A DNA stretch of 64,000 nt from Linyphia triangularis (GCA_963978545.1 OZ021721.1:40349348-40413347); one strand, 5' to 3'; positions 1 through 13,629 are shown, counted from the stretch's first letter. The notes: generated from the letters alone by a model not told the origin. Program-made: numbers and translations.

Positions 1-440
1 TGAAGAAAAACTTTCTTATCGAATAGAATATTGGAAATAAATAAAAACTTCTAAGACCTCCTACAGAGTGTAATGCTATCCAATTACGTTCAACTATTAT
101 TATTTTTTTACTATATGTGTGTACCCTCAAAGAAGTAGATGATTACTGAAGACTAAATTTTGAAATTGTGGCGTTTGAGTTCTTAAATAACTGGTCAATT
201 TACCAAAGTAATCCAAACACAATAAGCCTGCCACCCAGAGAAAAATGAAATTGCAATAGCGTCCGTGTATGATAGCATTTAAATATATGTCACTACAATG
301 CAGTTCATAGTTGTATATTTATGTAAAAGTACCTAATTACCATTTTTCTTTGCGACGATTTTGAAACCTAACATAATTTAATAAAATATTTAATAAGGGT
401 CTCAAACATATCTTAAGTATGATGACGAGCATTATATTTA
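1..440. other. AT-rich non-coding stretch
   Basis: No reading frame, repeat or RNA signature stands out. The sequence is ordinary AT-rich DNA leading up to the foldback element that starts near 445. Confidence 0.6.
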
Positions 441-444
441 TAAG

Positions 445-1784
445 CAGGATGTTCCGAATAGGACAGCGACCGTTTTTTGGTCTTCGGCTATCACAACACA
501 CCATAGTCTACAGTTCAAATCGTTCTTTTTCTCTCCGTTCTTGCTCTTATAAAACCAGTCCCTAAAAATAATATATAAAAATAAAAAAAATAAAAAATTC
601 CTCATGGCGTTATAGAACGGATGGTGTACTCTGTTGGTCAAGTTCAAAATCAATTCAGTTGCATTCTACTGGGTGGTCATAAAGAAACTTACCCGATATA
701 TGGACCTCTAGCTTCCGTTCCGTTCAATAGATTGAAATGAGATTTCAAGTATAGTTATTCAAAGGTATGAGCTCGAAATTGTGTGAATGGCAACAAAATG
801 GTTCTCACGGTTACGGTTATAGTTACAACACCTACTTCTTCCTGTCGCAAAATGCTCAGCGCATGCTAAAACCCTAAAGAGCGTTGGAAAGGTACGTGAA
901 TCACAAAAACTTACGCATTATGCACGCCCAAGAAATAGTTCTGCAAACGGCCAACAAAAACATGATCGGGGCGCACGGTGGAAATTTGCATGTGACAGAG
1001 GTCAAAATTCATATGGGTGCCATCACAGTCAATTTTATCGGTTTTCTATGTGCAAATTTCCTCCGTGAGCCCCGATCGTGTTTCTGTTGGCGTTCTCAGA
1101 GCTGATTTCTTGTGTATGCATAATTTGTTGTTATATACGTACCATTCCGACTCTCTTTTAGTGTTTTCGCATGCGTTGAGCATTTTGCGACAAGAAAAAG
1201 TAGGTGTTGCTACATATTCGAAAATTTTGAGTTTCTGTAAATATTACCGGTAACCGTGAGCGCCATTCTGTTGAAATTCACAGAATCTCGAGCTGATACC
1301 TCTGAATAACTGTACTTGAAATCTTATCTCGATCTGTTGAACAGAACTGCCAATAGAGGTCCATATATCGGCAAAGTTTCTTTATGACCACCCTGTAATA
1401 CTTGAGCAGCTACAAAATTCTATACATCAACTTTCAAAAATAGTTACAAAGTTGCTCAACGGATGGCGCTGTTGAAAGAAAACTATTTAAAAAAAAACAT
1501 AAGATCTGAACTTGTTGCAAACACTACAAAACGTTGTTACAATTTCGCCTTGTTGTTCCGGGATATAGGGGTTATTTTCAAAACATCGTTTTGTAGTTGG
1601 TGCAATACGTTCAGACCACTTTTTTTTTCATCAACGGTGCTATCTGTTGATAAATTTTGTAACTTTTTTCTAAAAATTAGTGGAAAATTTTTTCTAATCC
1701 ATCAAGTAGAATGTAACAGACAGTACATTTCTATCGTGTTTTTTATTCATTTTCAAATATGTTAGTCCTTTTGGGGACAACCTG
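445..1784. mobile_element. Outer foldback (palindromic) element, interrupted
   Basis: The right end (CCTG before TA at 1785) read in reverse starts CAGGTTGTCCCCAAAAGGAC. The left end near 445 reads CAGGATGTTCCGAATAGGAC, an imperfect inverted match. The arms converge on a centre near 1558: the stretch around 1445-1545 (AGTTACAAAGTTGCTC, then ACTACAAAACG) is the reverse complement of 1590-1685 with scattered differences. Close to the left arm the motif GTTGCATTC is cut by the inner element at 667; its mirror on the right arm reads GTTACATTC. No coding capacity is visible. This looks like a MITE or foldback element, probably mobilised by a Tc1/mariner-type transposase given the flanking TA. The left boundary is approximate. 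Confidence 0.6.
669..1395. mobile_element. Inner foldback element inserted at TA
   Basis: A 727-bp near-complete palindrome flanked by TA on both sides (667-668 and 1396-1397). Left terminus is CTGGGTGGTCATAAAG; right terminus reads CAGGGTGGTCATAAAG in reverse complement. Arm pairing continues through GATATATGGACCTCTA, the CGCAAAATGCTCA block (about 846 and 1190) and the GATCGGGG block (about 964 and 1075). The two arms therefore meet near 1032 with almost no unique interior. Short open frames at 884-1105 and 1017-1253 lie in the arms and are not genes. A non-autonomous Tc1/mariner-type MITE is the likeliest identity. Confidence 0.75.
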
Positions 1785-1789
1785 TAAGA

Positions 1790-4700
1790 TATACACGAGG
1801 TGGTATATGTTTACGAATCACTGTTAATAACTGAAATTTTTTTTTGAATAGTCCTTGTTCTTACTTCCATGAGAAATTATATGATTGTTGAGAAATCAAA
1901 TGCCTAAGTATAAAACAGTAGAAGAAAGACACGACGCTTCCAAATCTTTTTACTTTTCGTTTGATTTCCTTAGGTTTCACAAATAAAGCAATTTTGGAGT
2001 GTTTGACAGGTAAATTTCAATACCTTTGAATTCGAAATTTTCCAATCTAGATTCTCTGTATTCTGGGTAATGTACTAGACATTTTATAAAAGAACCTTCA
2101 AATTCATCAGTCCTTAAAATGTCTTTTATTTAAAAAGGGTAGCATAGTTTTGGTGACTTTTGAAGAAATTCAATGAATGCCAAATAGAAGCTGGAAAAGT
2201 TTTAAAATACAAGCCCTTAGAATATCATGTCATAAATGAAATTCCCAGACGTGTGAAGAAAATGTATGTCTAGGCTATTCATGAAATAGTGACATTCCCT
2301 AAGGGAATGGATGTTGTGTGATTTATCATAGGTGAAATATGAAACATTTCTAACTAATTTGACATGAGGAGTTAACTAATAAGACATTTATTTCCGCATT
2401 CTAAGAAAATAGCTAGTTTTCTTTCATTTAATTAATGTGTACAAAGAATATAAGTAGATAAATATATAATATTTTTTATTCAATAACATTACTAGAATTC
2501 TCATAATTTTCTTAAACTTTTACGATAATGTATTCATTATTTTAGAGCTTATTGATTAGCATTGAAATAGAATAGATATTTGCGTATACTTATTGCTACG
2601 ATACGACTACCTCTAATACAGAATAAGTTGCTTCAGAATAAATAGGCAACAAAATTGATTTTTACATTATATATCATCTAATTTTATGTGGCTGGATGAT
2701 TGAAGTACCCTTCTCTAGATTCTCTAGGATCATACTAAATGACTGCTCGAATCATTCAAAGTTTACAAAGTTAAGTTTTTTTTTAAAAATGAACTGTCAT
2801 TAATCTTCATAATGTCTTAGAGTTTAATTCACTACTTTGTTTCAGAGCTTTGTCATAGCAGCTATCGACTACTTTCATTGCATCCAATCTTTCCTTTAAA
2901 TGTGCATAATCTGTTTTTTAACAAAATGTTATAGTTTACATGAAATCAAATATAAAGCCGAAAAGAGTTTGCATCATCATTGTGTGATAAAATATAGCAG
3001 AGTCATGCTTCTAAAAGATTTTGTTTTTGTGGTAAATTAGTACTTTAAAATCCTTATTCTCTCATTTTTTATGGGTTTTACAAGAGATAGTTCTTGTTTA
3101 TTTGTCAAATGATTTAAAAAAAAAAAAAAAAAAAAAAACTAAAGCGACACAGTCTTCACTTAAGCTTTGTTCTAACATTATACTTCAAGTATGCACCTTT
3201 TGCAACAATAATATCAATTTTATACAGTTCTGAAAAGTTTGTAGATAAAAAACAAATCGCTTACAGGGACATTATAACTGCTAGAGCTAGAGACATGCTT
3301 TTACAAAGATTGTAAGAAAAAGAGACATTAACGTTTTCAAGCCAGCAATTTGTACATGGTAATGGGAACTACTCACAAAAGCAAAATATTTTTAAACAAC
3401 TTTTTGCCTTTGCTATCCACCTTGTTTGAGCATAAGATCCAGGATGATTTAACGGGGTCTTCTCAAAAGTAACACAAAATTTTAAAACTCGATAGTAGTC
3501 GAACTATTAAAGGCATGATAATGCGGTTTTCAAAGAGATTCATAGAAGATTGGGGTTTTCTTACGCAAATAAACAAAATACTTAGTTTCTTCGGCAGATG
3601 ATGCTTTACAGTAACAAATTACTGATTAGAAACTACTTAAATTACACTGGATATTATCACCCAAATAGCTATAACGCTACTTGTTGTTTAAAAAAGAAAT
3701 ATTTTTGTTAAAAAAAAAATGATTTTTGTATAGATTTTTATGTTAGACACGCATCTTCGTACTCTTTATCACGAATTATAGATTTTTTTTAAAAATTATA
3801 TTACTTTTGGTTCAACCTTCATAGAAAAGAGAAATACGATGCATTGAAAGAAGTCTAGGAAAGAACTGATAAAAAAAAATAAGTATTCTAATACATGTAT
3901 TGAGAAATGATTAGTTAAATCGTACGACAATTCGTGTAAAATATCTTACCGATTACGCTTAATCAAACATTTTCATACATGTAAGATTTATTAAAATAAA
4001 TAAATATTTAATATGAAATTTTATATTGTCAAATGAAATGAGACGATTGATTTTAAAACCAATTTGATATAATTTTTTTTGGAGTCACCTGTAAAATTAT
4101 TTTCCTTATTGGACAATGCTCTACCAATTGCTTCAAACTTATAAAAGTGTTAATAGTGGACACGGACGAATTATAACTATTTTAATAAGTTGAAGTAATT
4201 GGTGGATAAAGTTTCATTCTCCATTAAAGACATTTATCCTTCTTCTAAAAACAAATTTAATTTCAAAATTTCAAGAGTAATGTATACATTGGGTATATGA
4301 AGCACATTACCTTTTCATTTCGTTAAAAATTTGTCAGTTCGACTCAATAATTTACGAATTACGTCAAATTTTCAACTTAAAAGAAAGATACTTTTCAGAA
4401 AGTAAATTTTAACACTACCACCCAGTATCACTATTACCTTGGCAACATAGTGAATCCCGAGATTGCTGTGGATACGTGCGCACGTCAAGTAATCCGATTA
4501 TAAATTTCCTGGTCGCACAGCAAATGGAAATACTAAGTAAACAACCAAGCATGCCTTAAACTAAAGGATTTGGGAATAAATCTGGTCTCTCCCTTACATG
4601 AATAATATATTTAACCAACATGGAAGCGTATTGAAGACTGCTTCTGGATTTCCGAAGAATTTATGAATAATTTTCGTGAGATTGGTGACGCGTTGTCGTG

Positions 4701-6030
4701 GGTTTAAGAAGTATATTAAGCTATTCCGTTAGAGTGTCAAAAGGTGGTGAAGGGGTAATTTATGGGCTTTTCTATCGGATTTTCGGAGATTTTGGATTCA
4801 ATATACTTTGAATTTACATCCGTACCGGGAGGTTTACAGCCATGTTATTTGATATATTATATTTATAACTTCTAATTTGAAAAAGACGTTTATCATAATG
4901 CATTCTAGATAACTTAATAAATGTTTTATCTTGGAGTGAATTGCTGAAAAATGTATTGGTTCAATAAAATTCAACCATGAAGAATTCATTCATTTAGTAA
5001 TTATCAACATTACACCCAAAACAGAAAGCTTATCATTGCTTTCTTAAAAGGGGTCTTTCGCTTTTAGTCCAGATCATATGAAGCACGATGTTTTATAACT
5101 CTCACTAGTTAATTCAAAATATTGCAAGACATATAATTCAATCTTAGTAATCTTTGTTGATAGATTAACTCAGGAAATTTTAATGAAAGTTACATTTGTT
5201 TAACCCTCTAGTCCTCTAGTGCCCCTCCCCTAACCCTCTAGTCCATAGTATGGAATATATGCTACACAACTTATCGCGGAGAAATGTTTAAGCAGAAGAA
5301 AAAAAGAAAAAAACCTTCGTTAAGACATGATGTTGCATAAATGCTAAACAAAGATTTTAATTATTTACTTAAATAGGCACTTAAGATTTTTTTGTATATT
5401 TTTAGTGGTCTAGTGGCAAAAAGAAAACGAAAAAATATATTTCATTAAAAAGAAAAATCATGCAGGGGAGAGTTAAGAAAATTTTGAATAAAGTCAAAAT
5501 TTGAATAAGGCTTGATTATTTCAGATAAAATTGTATAAAGTAAAAATTTAAATAAAACTTAGTATTCGTTAATGAACAATAAACAAACTCTATTAACAAA
5601 ATAAAAGATAAATAATAATCATTGCAGTAAAAATTAAACAAAAATAAATCGAACTAAAATCAAACAAACTTTGAAACCAAAACTTTGAAATTTCATAACT
5701 ATGAAACATTTATGGATAAAAAAGTGAAATAAAAGGGATATATTTAACGAGAAGACAGTCAAATTCTAAATGGTGTTTAATTTAGTTAGAAATTTAAACG
5801 AAAGGAGGCACTGAAGACGGATTTAAAAACCCTATTTATTAGCATTCAGAAAAGTATTGTTTCGTCTGTTAAAAATCGACATGAGTTTTAACCTTTTACG
5901 CCTGGGACCTTATTAAGGAAGGTTGCCATGGGCGTTATTTTTTGCTTTCAATTGCCAGGGCAGGGTTAGCGCATCCATTTGACACTTCCTGGCCTGGGCA
6001 GTTTCACCACTTTATAATACAGCACTATAT
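1790..6030. other. AT-rich intergenic DNA, nothing recognised
   Basis: No long frame or recognisable protein motif. It contains a run of about 23 A at 3116-3138 and small C-rich patches near 5205-5245. No gene is supported. Confidence 0.5.
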
Positions 6031-6033
6031 ATT

Positions 6034-7993
6034 GGGGTGGTTCGAAAAAAAAATTATTTTTTAATCGCATGAGGTGAAAAAAATTGTTACATATCTTGAT
6101 AAGAAAAACTGTAAAAAAAAATAATATTTTCCAATCGCACATTCACCTCAAAGTTTGGAGAAAATACAGAAAATTACTATTTTTCCTAAATTCTTTTAAA
6201 TTTCTAAATGTTATATATTTGAAAGAATAGTAGTTTGCAATGTGTAGAGATAGGATGGTATAACACCGGAAAATACTATTCTATGCATTTTTAAAACATA
6301 TATTAATAATTAAAAATATTCAAAAATAAATTTTTTTTGTAAAAGAAAAATTATTTTCTATAAAAAGGATACTAACGTTATTTCTTACATATTTTTATTA
6401 AAATTCTTTTATTTAGTTCAAGCATTCACTTCAAAGTTTTGAATAAATACAAAAAATACCTTTTTTCCATCAATTTGTAGAATACACCTATCCCTAAATT
6501 GTTGAGGTACTCTAGTTTGTATTGTGTGGAATGAAGTAGATAGAACTTGGGAAAAAATTAAATTAGTAAATATTCAATAATATTATTCGCGCATAAACTT
6601 TGAAACATTGATAAAAACTGTGTTTTGGCTGGTTTCAATCTGGGTGGCCTTTCTCGTGGCGCCTTCTCTTCCTTTGAAGCTCATAAAGTTACTTGTTTAT
6701 TCATTGGATCAAAGGGCACATGGCTGTAATTGGAAATGCCATTAATATTGGCTGGATATAATCTGACATATCAAATTGCACGTTGGGAGTTTACAATGGG
6801 ATATATGACTCCTATACTTCAATGAACTATACAATAAACACGTAGTATAAATAAACACGTAGTATAAATAAACACGTAGATAGTACTATAACAAGACCAA
6901 CATCTTTCAGTGGAAACATAGATAAAAAATTGAAGAACTGTGAAAAATTTCCTCTGGTTGCTTTTTTACGTGTTGAATGTTCAAATCCTCAAGTTGAGAT
7001 GAAAGTACTGATCACAGATCAGTTATATCTCCTTGAAATTTTTGCAGCAATAAGATCAAGCCAATGACTTGGCATCTCGCAAAGCCAATCCCCTTTCACT
7101 CTCCAGATGGCTAACAACAGAAAAAAGATTACTTAGACTATATGTGAGTGAATATCAATCATCGGATGAACTCAAATTAATTTTAAATTGTTACATACCA
7201 CATTGATTTCGAATTTATAAAAAAAAAGTTAATTTTCTGATGGACCTTAGATCATATATGAAGCAACTCTATTGTCTCGATACCTCCCTGAATATTTACT
7301 GGAAGTTTTAAACTCGGTTATTTAACGAAATGCTTCCTTCCCTCATTCAGAAAATTTGATTTCGACAATGATTCTGTACCAAAGGAGAGATGTAAAAGAA
7401 CTGTTGTACGAAAGAAGAGATGTAAAAGAACTGGGGCATCGTTCTCTGAAATGTCAAGAACTTTCTTAGAGAAAGGCAATCCGGCATTTCAGGTCAACCA
7501 AACATAAGTTTATTGCCATTGATTACGTAACATAATTAATTGGAATGCTTATTATAAGACTTATCCTTAGTTAAGGTAAGGAAACAGGGGAAAACTGGAA
7601 GATTGGCTAATTCTGGCACAGCATTGTTCCAAATTATACGATTTTTCAACAAACATGTCAAAACCGCCATATAGTTTTGTTTCTCATAAATACTATATCC
7701 CAATTTTAAAACTGTGAACCGACTTTTTAAAACCTCTTCTTTATTTTATACATAATTGGGCGAGATTGGCTAATATTGTTTCCAACAAACCGATTCACAA
7801 CGCGTCACATCGGGATTGGCCTATGTCTGGCAAAATTGGCCAACGTTTCTGTGCTACTGGGGACCACTGAAATCAGACTTGAACTCGTTCCCTTGTCACT
7901 CACAAGCTGTGGAACGCTTGTAACAACTTTGTTCACCTCGTGCATTTCCAAAATATATTTTTTTCCAAAATATTTTTTTTTCCGAACCACCCT
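6034..7993 (+). mobile_element. Family A DNA element, copy 1
   Basis: Left end is GGGGTGGTTCG followed by an A run; right end is CGAACCACCCT, its inverted match (AGGGTGGTTCG). Bases 6034-6400 match the termini of the copies near 14.2 and 21.9 kb (GCATGAGGTGAAAAA, TTGCAATGTGTAG, TATATTTGAAAG). The long internal arm seen at the right of the other copies is mostly missing here: the right end falls directly to the terminal A/T-rich block. The coding core reads left to right, opposite to copies 2 and 3. A 16-bp unit containing AAACACGTAGTAT is repeated about three times near 6833-6880. The element is an old, broken copy. Confidence 0.75.
6710..7925 (+). pseudogene. Decayed transposase-like gene of family A, copy 1
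   Basis: No continuous frame survives, but ordered fragments do. Near 6740 an INIGW fragment matches INTGW of copy 2. Near 6882-6925 comes STITRPTSFSGNI. Near 7090-7175 comes NPLSLSRWLTTEKR followed by LLRLYVSE. Near 7885-7917 comes PCHSQAVERL, then a stop. The same order is found in copies 2 and 3 and, diverged, in element C, so these are remnants of one protein. From memory of arthropod repeat proteins this resembles a widespread uncharacterised family with NTG, SRWLT, FAHPEN and CH(T/S)QAVE motifs; that recognition is an inference. Function is presumed to be transposition because the frame sits between inverted termini. Confidence 0.6.
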
Positions 7994-10124
7994 ACTATAT
8001 ATATATAACCGCTATTGTTTGAAGGTGTAACTAATTTAATAACGATGGATTATTTCAGATGAACAGCATAACATAGACAAATAACATTTTTTAAGCAATT
8101 AACTAAGGTCATGTAACAGGTATGTAAGAGAATGGAAGGGACATTTCAATAAATTATGATGTAATTTTATAACTGCTCACGAACAGCAATCACCACAAAT
8201 CGAAGAACATTGCACGATAACTGCGGGAGTTCTCCTTTTTAAACAGCCAATATTCCTTAAATTAAACCATGAAACCATGTACTGCTACTTCTCTAGAATT
8301 AGATATTGCAATAGTAGTTAAATTCTATGCCATTTAAATATTTATTATTTATCCTTTAAACAACTGATAACCCTCAACGAAAATTTTCAATTCGCTTTAA
8401 GCAGAAATTCTAATTTAAGCCATCTATATTAAAATACGTCATTCACCCTCCAAAAAATCAAGAGAAATCATAAAACAACTTTTTTCATAATTCTACGGCT
8501 CAAAGCTTGCAATGTATTAATATTACAAAGCATGGCAATGTTTGTTTTTTTAATATTAGCTACGTTAGCCTATAATTTTCCAACCATTTTCAATTTGTCC
8601 TTGAAATTTCTTTTTTCTTCCCCTTCTGACTATTTCTATAGTTGCTAGAGGGAGCGATCGCAGCTCCACACTTTGTTTAAAGAACTAAAATTGAAACCCT
8701 GTGCATTTTTTTCGTGTATGCCCCTTCCAATAACACACAACTTATTTCAACTTACTACATAAACTAACGCCGCCATTTCGTTAGTATGTAAGGTTTGAAG
8801 TAACTTTTTACACCTGATTACAAAAGGCAGTTTTACAAGGTTTTTATATCAAGATATCCTTTTAATGATTTTAAAACTCCAAGTTTCTTCTACTATACAA
8901 AGATTATTTCATGATAGCAAATGCGTCAGATGTTGTAATTTTTAAATAATTTTCAAAACATTTATTTAATTTTTCGCCCGTTCAATAAATATGCATTTTA
9001 TCTCCCTCCCCCCCTATAAGTAACCCCCCCCCCACTGTTACCGAATTATGTAATTATATACTTAAATTTAGGAAGTACTTATATACAAGTATATGGCAGT
9101 TCTACAGGAAAAACTTTAAATCAATATTTTTATGCGATAAGAAAATTAATTCATTCTTCAGCAATAGATCAATAAGAGATATAACAAAAATTATGAAGTA
9201 CATGAAGAAAATTTAAACTTGATTGGCAATTAAAACTTTCCCAAAGTGTTATACGGCATTAAAATGTCCTTTAAAATTATACAAAATATAGTTTAACTTT
9301 TGAAATAGTAACTTTTAATGAGACTTAGCACTCTTAAGCATATGCTACAACGTTATCGAAATTTTAAGTTTTCCATTTTCCTTGAATTAAGAAAAGCAAT
9401 TCCCTATCTTAACGATTAAACGGGCATCTCACAAAATCAGAAATTCTTGGTAAATTTTCTTACGTGTCTTCAATTACTTTTACGACCTTCATGTTACTCG
9501 GAGAGTTGCCAACAGCTCTAAAAGCTTCGGAGAGCTTAATTGACCTCCTATTTCCATTTTACCATTTCTTTTACTTTCCTTTTCCCGTTTCACTATTTCC
9601 CTTTCTTTTGTCATCAGGAATCAGATAACTACTAAATCGAGTGAAAAAAATTTACTATGTATATTGGTAATTTAAGAAAAATTTCTAAAAGAATATTAAT
9701 ATAACTTTTACTTTTAAGCTTCGCAAAATATGTTGTTGATGCATTAAGTTCCTAATTATTTTAAACAAATATTGACTGCTTAAAAAATAGATAATTAATA
9801 AAGTAGACAAAACATTTATCATCGTATATTAATAAATAGGAAGAAAAGTCAATTCAAAAGCTGTTGCATTAAAAGATAATGAATCACATATCAAGCAGAA
9901 AATTTTAAATACAGGGAATTTTAAAAGTGTAGAAGAAAAAATACATAAAATATTTCTGCGTAGAAGACTTTGAAAATATAAATGTAAGGCATTCCAGCCA
10001 CCAAAACCACTAAATAGTGCAAGTGTGGAGAGGAATACTGTGACATGGAATATTGTTAAGGGTGTTTCTCTAAGAATGTGATCAAGCTAATTTATTCTGC
10101 AAATGCTGAGATATAGAAGTCTTT
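7994..10124. other. AT-rich intergenic DNA, nothing recognised
   Basis: There are short C runs near 9005-9035 and T/A runs. No splice-linked frame, RNA gene or repeat border could be supported. Confidence 0.5.
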
Positions 10125-10215
10125 AGGTTGGTTGGTTGGTTGGCTCTACGACCTATTTTTATGCATAATGATGGCTAATCAGGCCGGGACCCACAGCTTA
10201 GCGTCCTTCATACAC
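10125..10215 (-). mobile_element. SINE fragment, 3' part
   Basis: The block GGTTGGTTGGCT..TACGACCTATTTTTATGCA..CAGGCCGGGACC.ACAGCTTA is shared with the longer element at 54430-54625. Only the non-tRNA tail is present here; the tRNA-like head is missing. Orientation is inferred from the longer copy. Confidence 0.6.
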
Positions 10216-10259
10216 GCTTTAGATACGTGAGATAGATAAGTACACTTCGCCAATCAAGT

Positions 10260-11020
10260 TCCTTTTCTTATTCTGATGAACCTTATCTGATGATAATAGG
10301 TACAACACCATTGAAATATATCCCCGTGGATTTATGAGTAATTTTATTTCATATTTATTTTATGATTACTTTTATATTTGTTATAGGTAAAATAATTCCA
10401 TAAAGAAAACCGGCTTATTGCGAGTAACTATGAAATTCGTCGAACCCTCTATTTGAAGGGTATCCGCAGAACTAAATATATATCATAGATGATTTTGACA
10501 CTTCAGAGCTAGAAGGATAATAAGTTTGATCATATATTTGTATTTTAGCTCACTTCTATAACCTTTTCAGCAAAAATTGTAAGAAAATAATAGTAATGAT
10601 TCCTGAATTTTGCTTATGAAGTAACAGAATTGTGATATTGTCGATATACTCATATAAACCAAGTGCTAATAAATAGTGAAAATATAATTTAAACACATTA
10701 ACCTATGATTTATTCGACTAATAATATGTCACAAACATAAATTAAAGTAATAAGATGCTATGCTCTATTTTGAACACGAAGGGTCTGTTTTCTATGTCTG
10801 AGAAAGAGAGATCGAGGATGAATCGATGTCCTGTATTGTCCAGGATTGTCCTGTCGTGAAGCCCCGCGATGTGTTTAAATTTTTCATGCAACTATTTTTT
10901 TTCTTTCGAAATTTAACTTTAAACGCCGGAGAGAGAGAAGAAGAAGAAGAAAAACCCGCATCAATCGCCCAACGGACTATGACGCTTTGAAAGACTGTTT
11001 TATCTTTTCATCCTTTTTCA
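10260..11020. other. Non-coding, with (GAA)-rich patch
   Basis: Mostly AT-rich. A purine patch at about 10928-10955 (GAGAGAGAGAAGAAGAAGAAG) sits at the border of the more GC-rich LTR-element remnant. No gene is supported. Confidence 0.4.
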
Positions 11021-11234
11021 ACCTTATGCAAATTTCGGGAAAGACTTCTTCTGGTTGATGTTTCGTTTCGACTCGACTTTTCGAGAACCACTCGCATTGG
11101 ACTGACAGACGTTCACCAGGTTCTTCGTGTTTACCATGCCCAGTATGTGCTCAACTGCCGGATTTTTTACCATCTCACCACCAATTCCCCGTCCCGGTGG
11201 GCCGGCAAATTCATCGCCATGATTTGGTCCTGGT

Positions 11235-11340
11235 CCTCTACCACCACTTCCATGTCTACTAATGTGCCAGTGTTCCTCTACAACCATTTCCATGTCTACT
11301 AATGTGCCAGCGTTCCTCTACCGCCCGGATTCCATGTCTG
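11235..11340 (+). repeat. 40-bp tandem repeat
   Basis: The unit containing TTCCATGTCTACTAATGTGC begins at 11248 and again at 11288, with a partial third unit at 11330 (TTCCATGTCTGCC). CCTCTACC precedes each. It lies in the GC-richer part of the LTR-element remnant. Confidence 0.85.
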
Positions 11341-11819
11341 CCAGGTCGCCAGTCCAACTTCACCGAGACCGTTCTAGACCGCCCCGCCGAATCTTAATCT
11401 ACTTTCAACCAGTGTTTTCGCGCCGTTGTGCTCTACACACCATCACTAATCTTAAAGTCCACAATAGCCAACTTCGCTACTCTTCCAGTCAAATCACATG
11501 TGCAAGATATCGTTGTTCAGCCCAACAGTGTTTTCATCTCGAGTGTCAAGTGTTTTCTTCCTTCTCGTGAAATGTGTTAAGGATTAAGTCATCAATTATG
11601 AAATACAAGTTCAATTAACCACTTCCAGATCTCAATGTGCACGAAATTTTGTTTATCAACGTATAACTGCCGAATGTTTTGTAATCACACCACCACCTTC
11701 AAGTCTTTTTCTCAATTTTAGATCAGGCAACTTCAATGCTAACATTACCCAACAAATCTTCAAATGCTGTTGTTCAAGTCCTTCATCAACTCAAAATTTT
11801 AAATTATTTAATTAACATT

Positions 11820-12236
11820 CTATTATTTGTGGTATATTTTATGATTCTCAAGTAATTTTTGTGAATGTTGTATCTTTTGAGGAATGATGTACTTTCTAAA
11901 ACAAGTATCAAACCACAAATATGTCATATTACATTTTTGTCTGTTATAAATACTAGGAGGTCACTGTAGTCCGAAAAAACTTGTCAGCACTTCCCTTTTT
12001 GCTTTAGAATTATTTAATACTTAAATTTAAGATTCAAGTAATATTTGGGTGTTCATATTTTATAATTTTCAAGTAAGTTATGTGAGTGTTGTCTGTTTTA
12101 GAGAATATGCTTTCTAAACCAAGTACTAAACCACAGGAATGCAATACATTTTTGTCTGTTAAAAGTACTAGAATAGTACTCAATCTCAGAAATCTGTCGA
12201 CTCTTCATTTTTACTTTAAAAATATTATTTAAGCTT
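11820..12236 (+). repeat. About 215-bp imperfect tandem duplication
   Basis: Blocks TATTTTATGATTCTCAAGTAA, CTTTCTAAA.CAAGTA and ACATTTTTGTCTGTT recur about 215 bp later (for example 11931 and 12146) in the same order with substitutions. It is older than the 158-bp duplication that follows. Confidence 0.7.
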
Positions 12237-12360
12237 TTATCACTAAGCACTACTTAAATTTTTATTAGTTTTCTTTATTATTTAAACATTTTTTTCTCAT
12301 TTGAAAGCACAACTAGATTTGTTTATCATTTGTGTATTGACATTCATACATTTATCAACT

Positions 12361-12676
12361 ACTTCACATGAGCTAGATGCAATTCCTTGTCAGTGAAGTA
12401 ACATGTTTCAAAAGGCCACTCACAGAAAAGAATACTGTTGTCGTCACTACAAAAACACTGTTATCTATCACTACATGACTGAATTCTTCTCTGCCTCAAT
12501 TTTAATTTTCAATTTTGTACTTCATATGAGCTAGATGCAATTCCTTGTCAGTGAAGTAACATGTTTCAAAAGGCCTCACAGAAAAGAATACTGTTGTCGT
12601 CACTACAAAAACACTGTTATCTATCACTACATGACTGTATTCTTCTCTGCCTCAATTTTAATTATCAATTTTGTGT
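12361..12676 (+). repeat. 158-bp tandem duplication
   Basis: Two head-to-tail copies start at ACTTCACATGAGCTAGATGC (12361) and ACTTCATATGAGCTAGATGC (12519). They differ by a few substitutions and a 2-base deletion (GGCCACTCACAG versus GGCCTCACAG). Both contain ACATGTTTCAAAAGGCC and CACTACATGACTG. Confidence 0.9.
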
Positions 12677-13629
12677 ACTACTATTTATTGCATTATTTTG
12701 CCTGCATCATTTAACATTATGTTTGAATCGCACCCAAACAAACATTTTGTCAACATTCTACACCAAACTTTTCTTTTGTGCACATTGATGACCTGTCATT
12801 ATTCAAATTAATCTTTTTTAAATACCTATTAATCTGAAAATTAAATCTTTCTTTTATTTGGTATTATCCCTCATCCAGTTTAAGATTTGAAGTGTAGGAT
12901 CTGATGCTGGCGTCAATTCTGCCATTCCCAATTTAACACTTGTTATTTACCCCTTTTTTGCAACAAGCATTCCACTTCTAATTTCACGAGACTTAAAAAA
13001 AAAAAATTATCTTGAGAACTCCAAAATTTGAACCCTCATTTCACAATTCTGAAGTAAATTTTTTTTCACTTTGTGAAACAACTTTTGCATACCAGAATAG
13101 CGTAACTTTTTTCAACACAGTTTTTATCTTTGATCTTTCTTGATATTGCATAGGCAACTTTCTAATTTCATTGTTTATGTTTTGGATAACACCTAATATT
13201 GTTTATATTTTTGAATATTACCATTTAATTGTTTATTTTCTTTAGAACTATGTCATTTAATTGTTTATGCCTCAGTTAATACTGTTTGTATTTTGTTTAT
13301 TGGTTGGTCCTGTTTACCCAACTGTCCAGTAATATTTTGTATTGTATTAACATTGTAGTACAAGTTTCTATTATGCACTTTTTCTTCGAAATATTTTATG
13401 TTATTTCTACATTACTAAGTCGTCTAACAGAGAGCAACTTTAAAAGAGCCAATTTAAAACTTATAAGTGTTTTGCTACTTTTTGTCACGCTGTATGACCG
13501 GCCACCATGCTGTTTGACCTAAAGTTAGCTTCCAAACTTTAATTTTTTAATTATACCTTTTAGAATTGTTTTTAAAATACTTCTGCTGACACTTTTTTGA
13601 CCCTGGGAGCATTTTTGTCAGGGGGGATA

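Noticed and set aside
7776..8030. 84-codon + frame in family A copy 1
   Set aside because: It is in a different frame from the PCHSQAVE motif shared by all copies, so it is a shadow.
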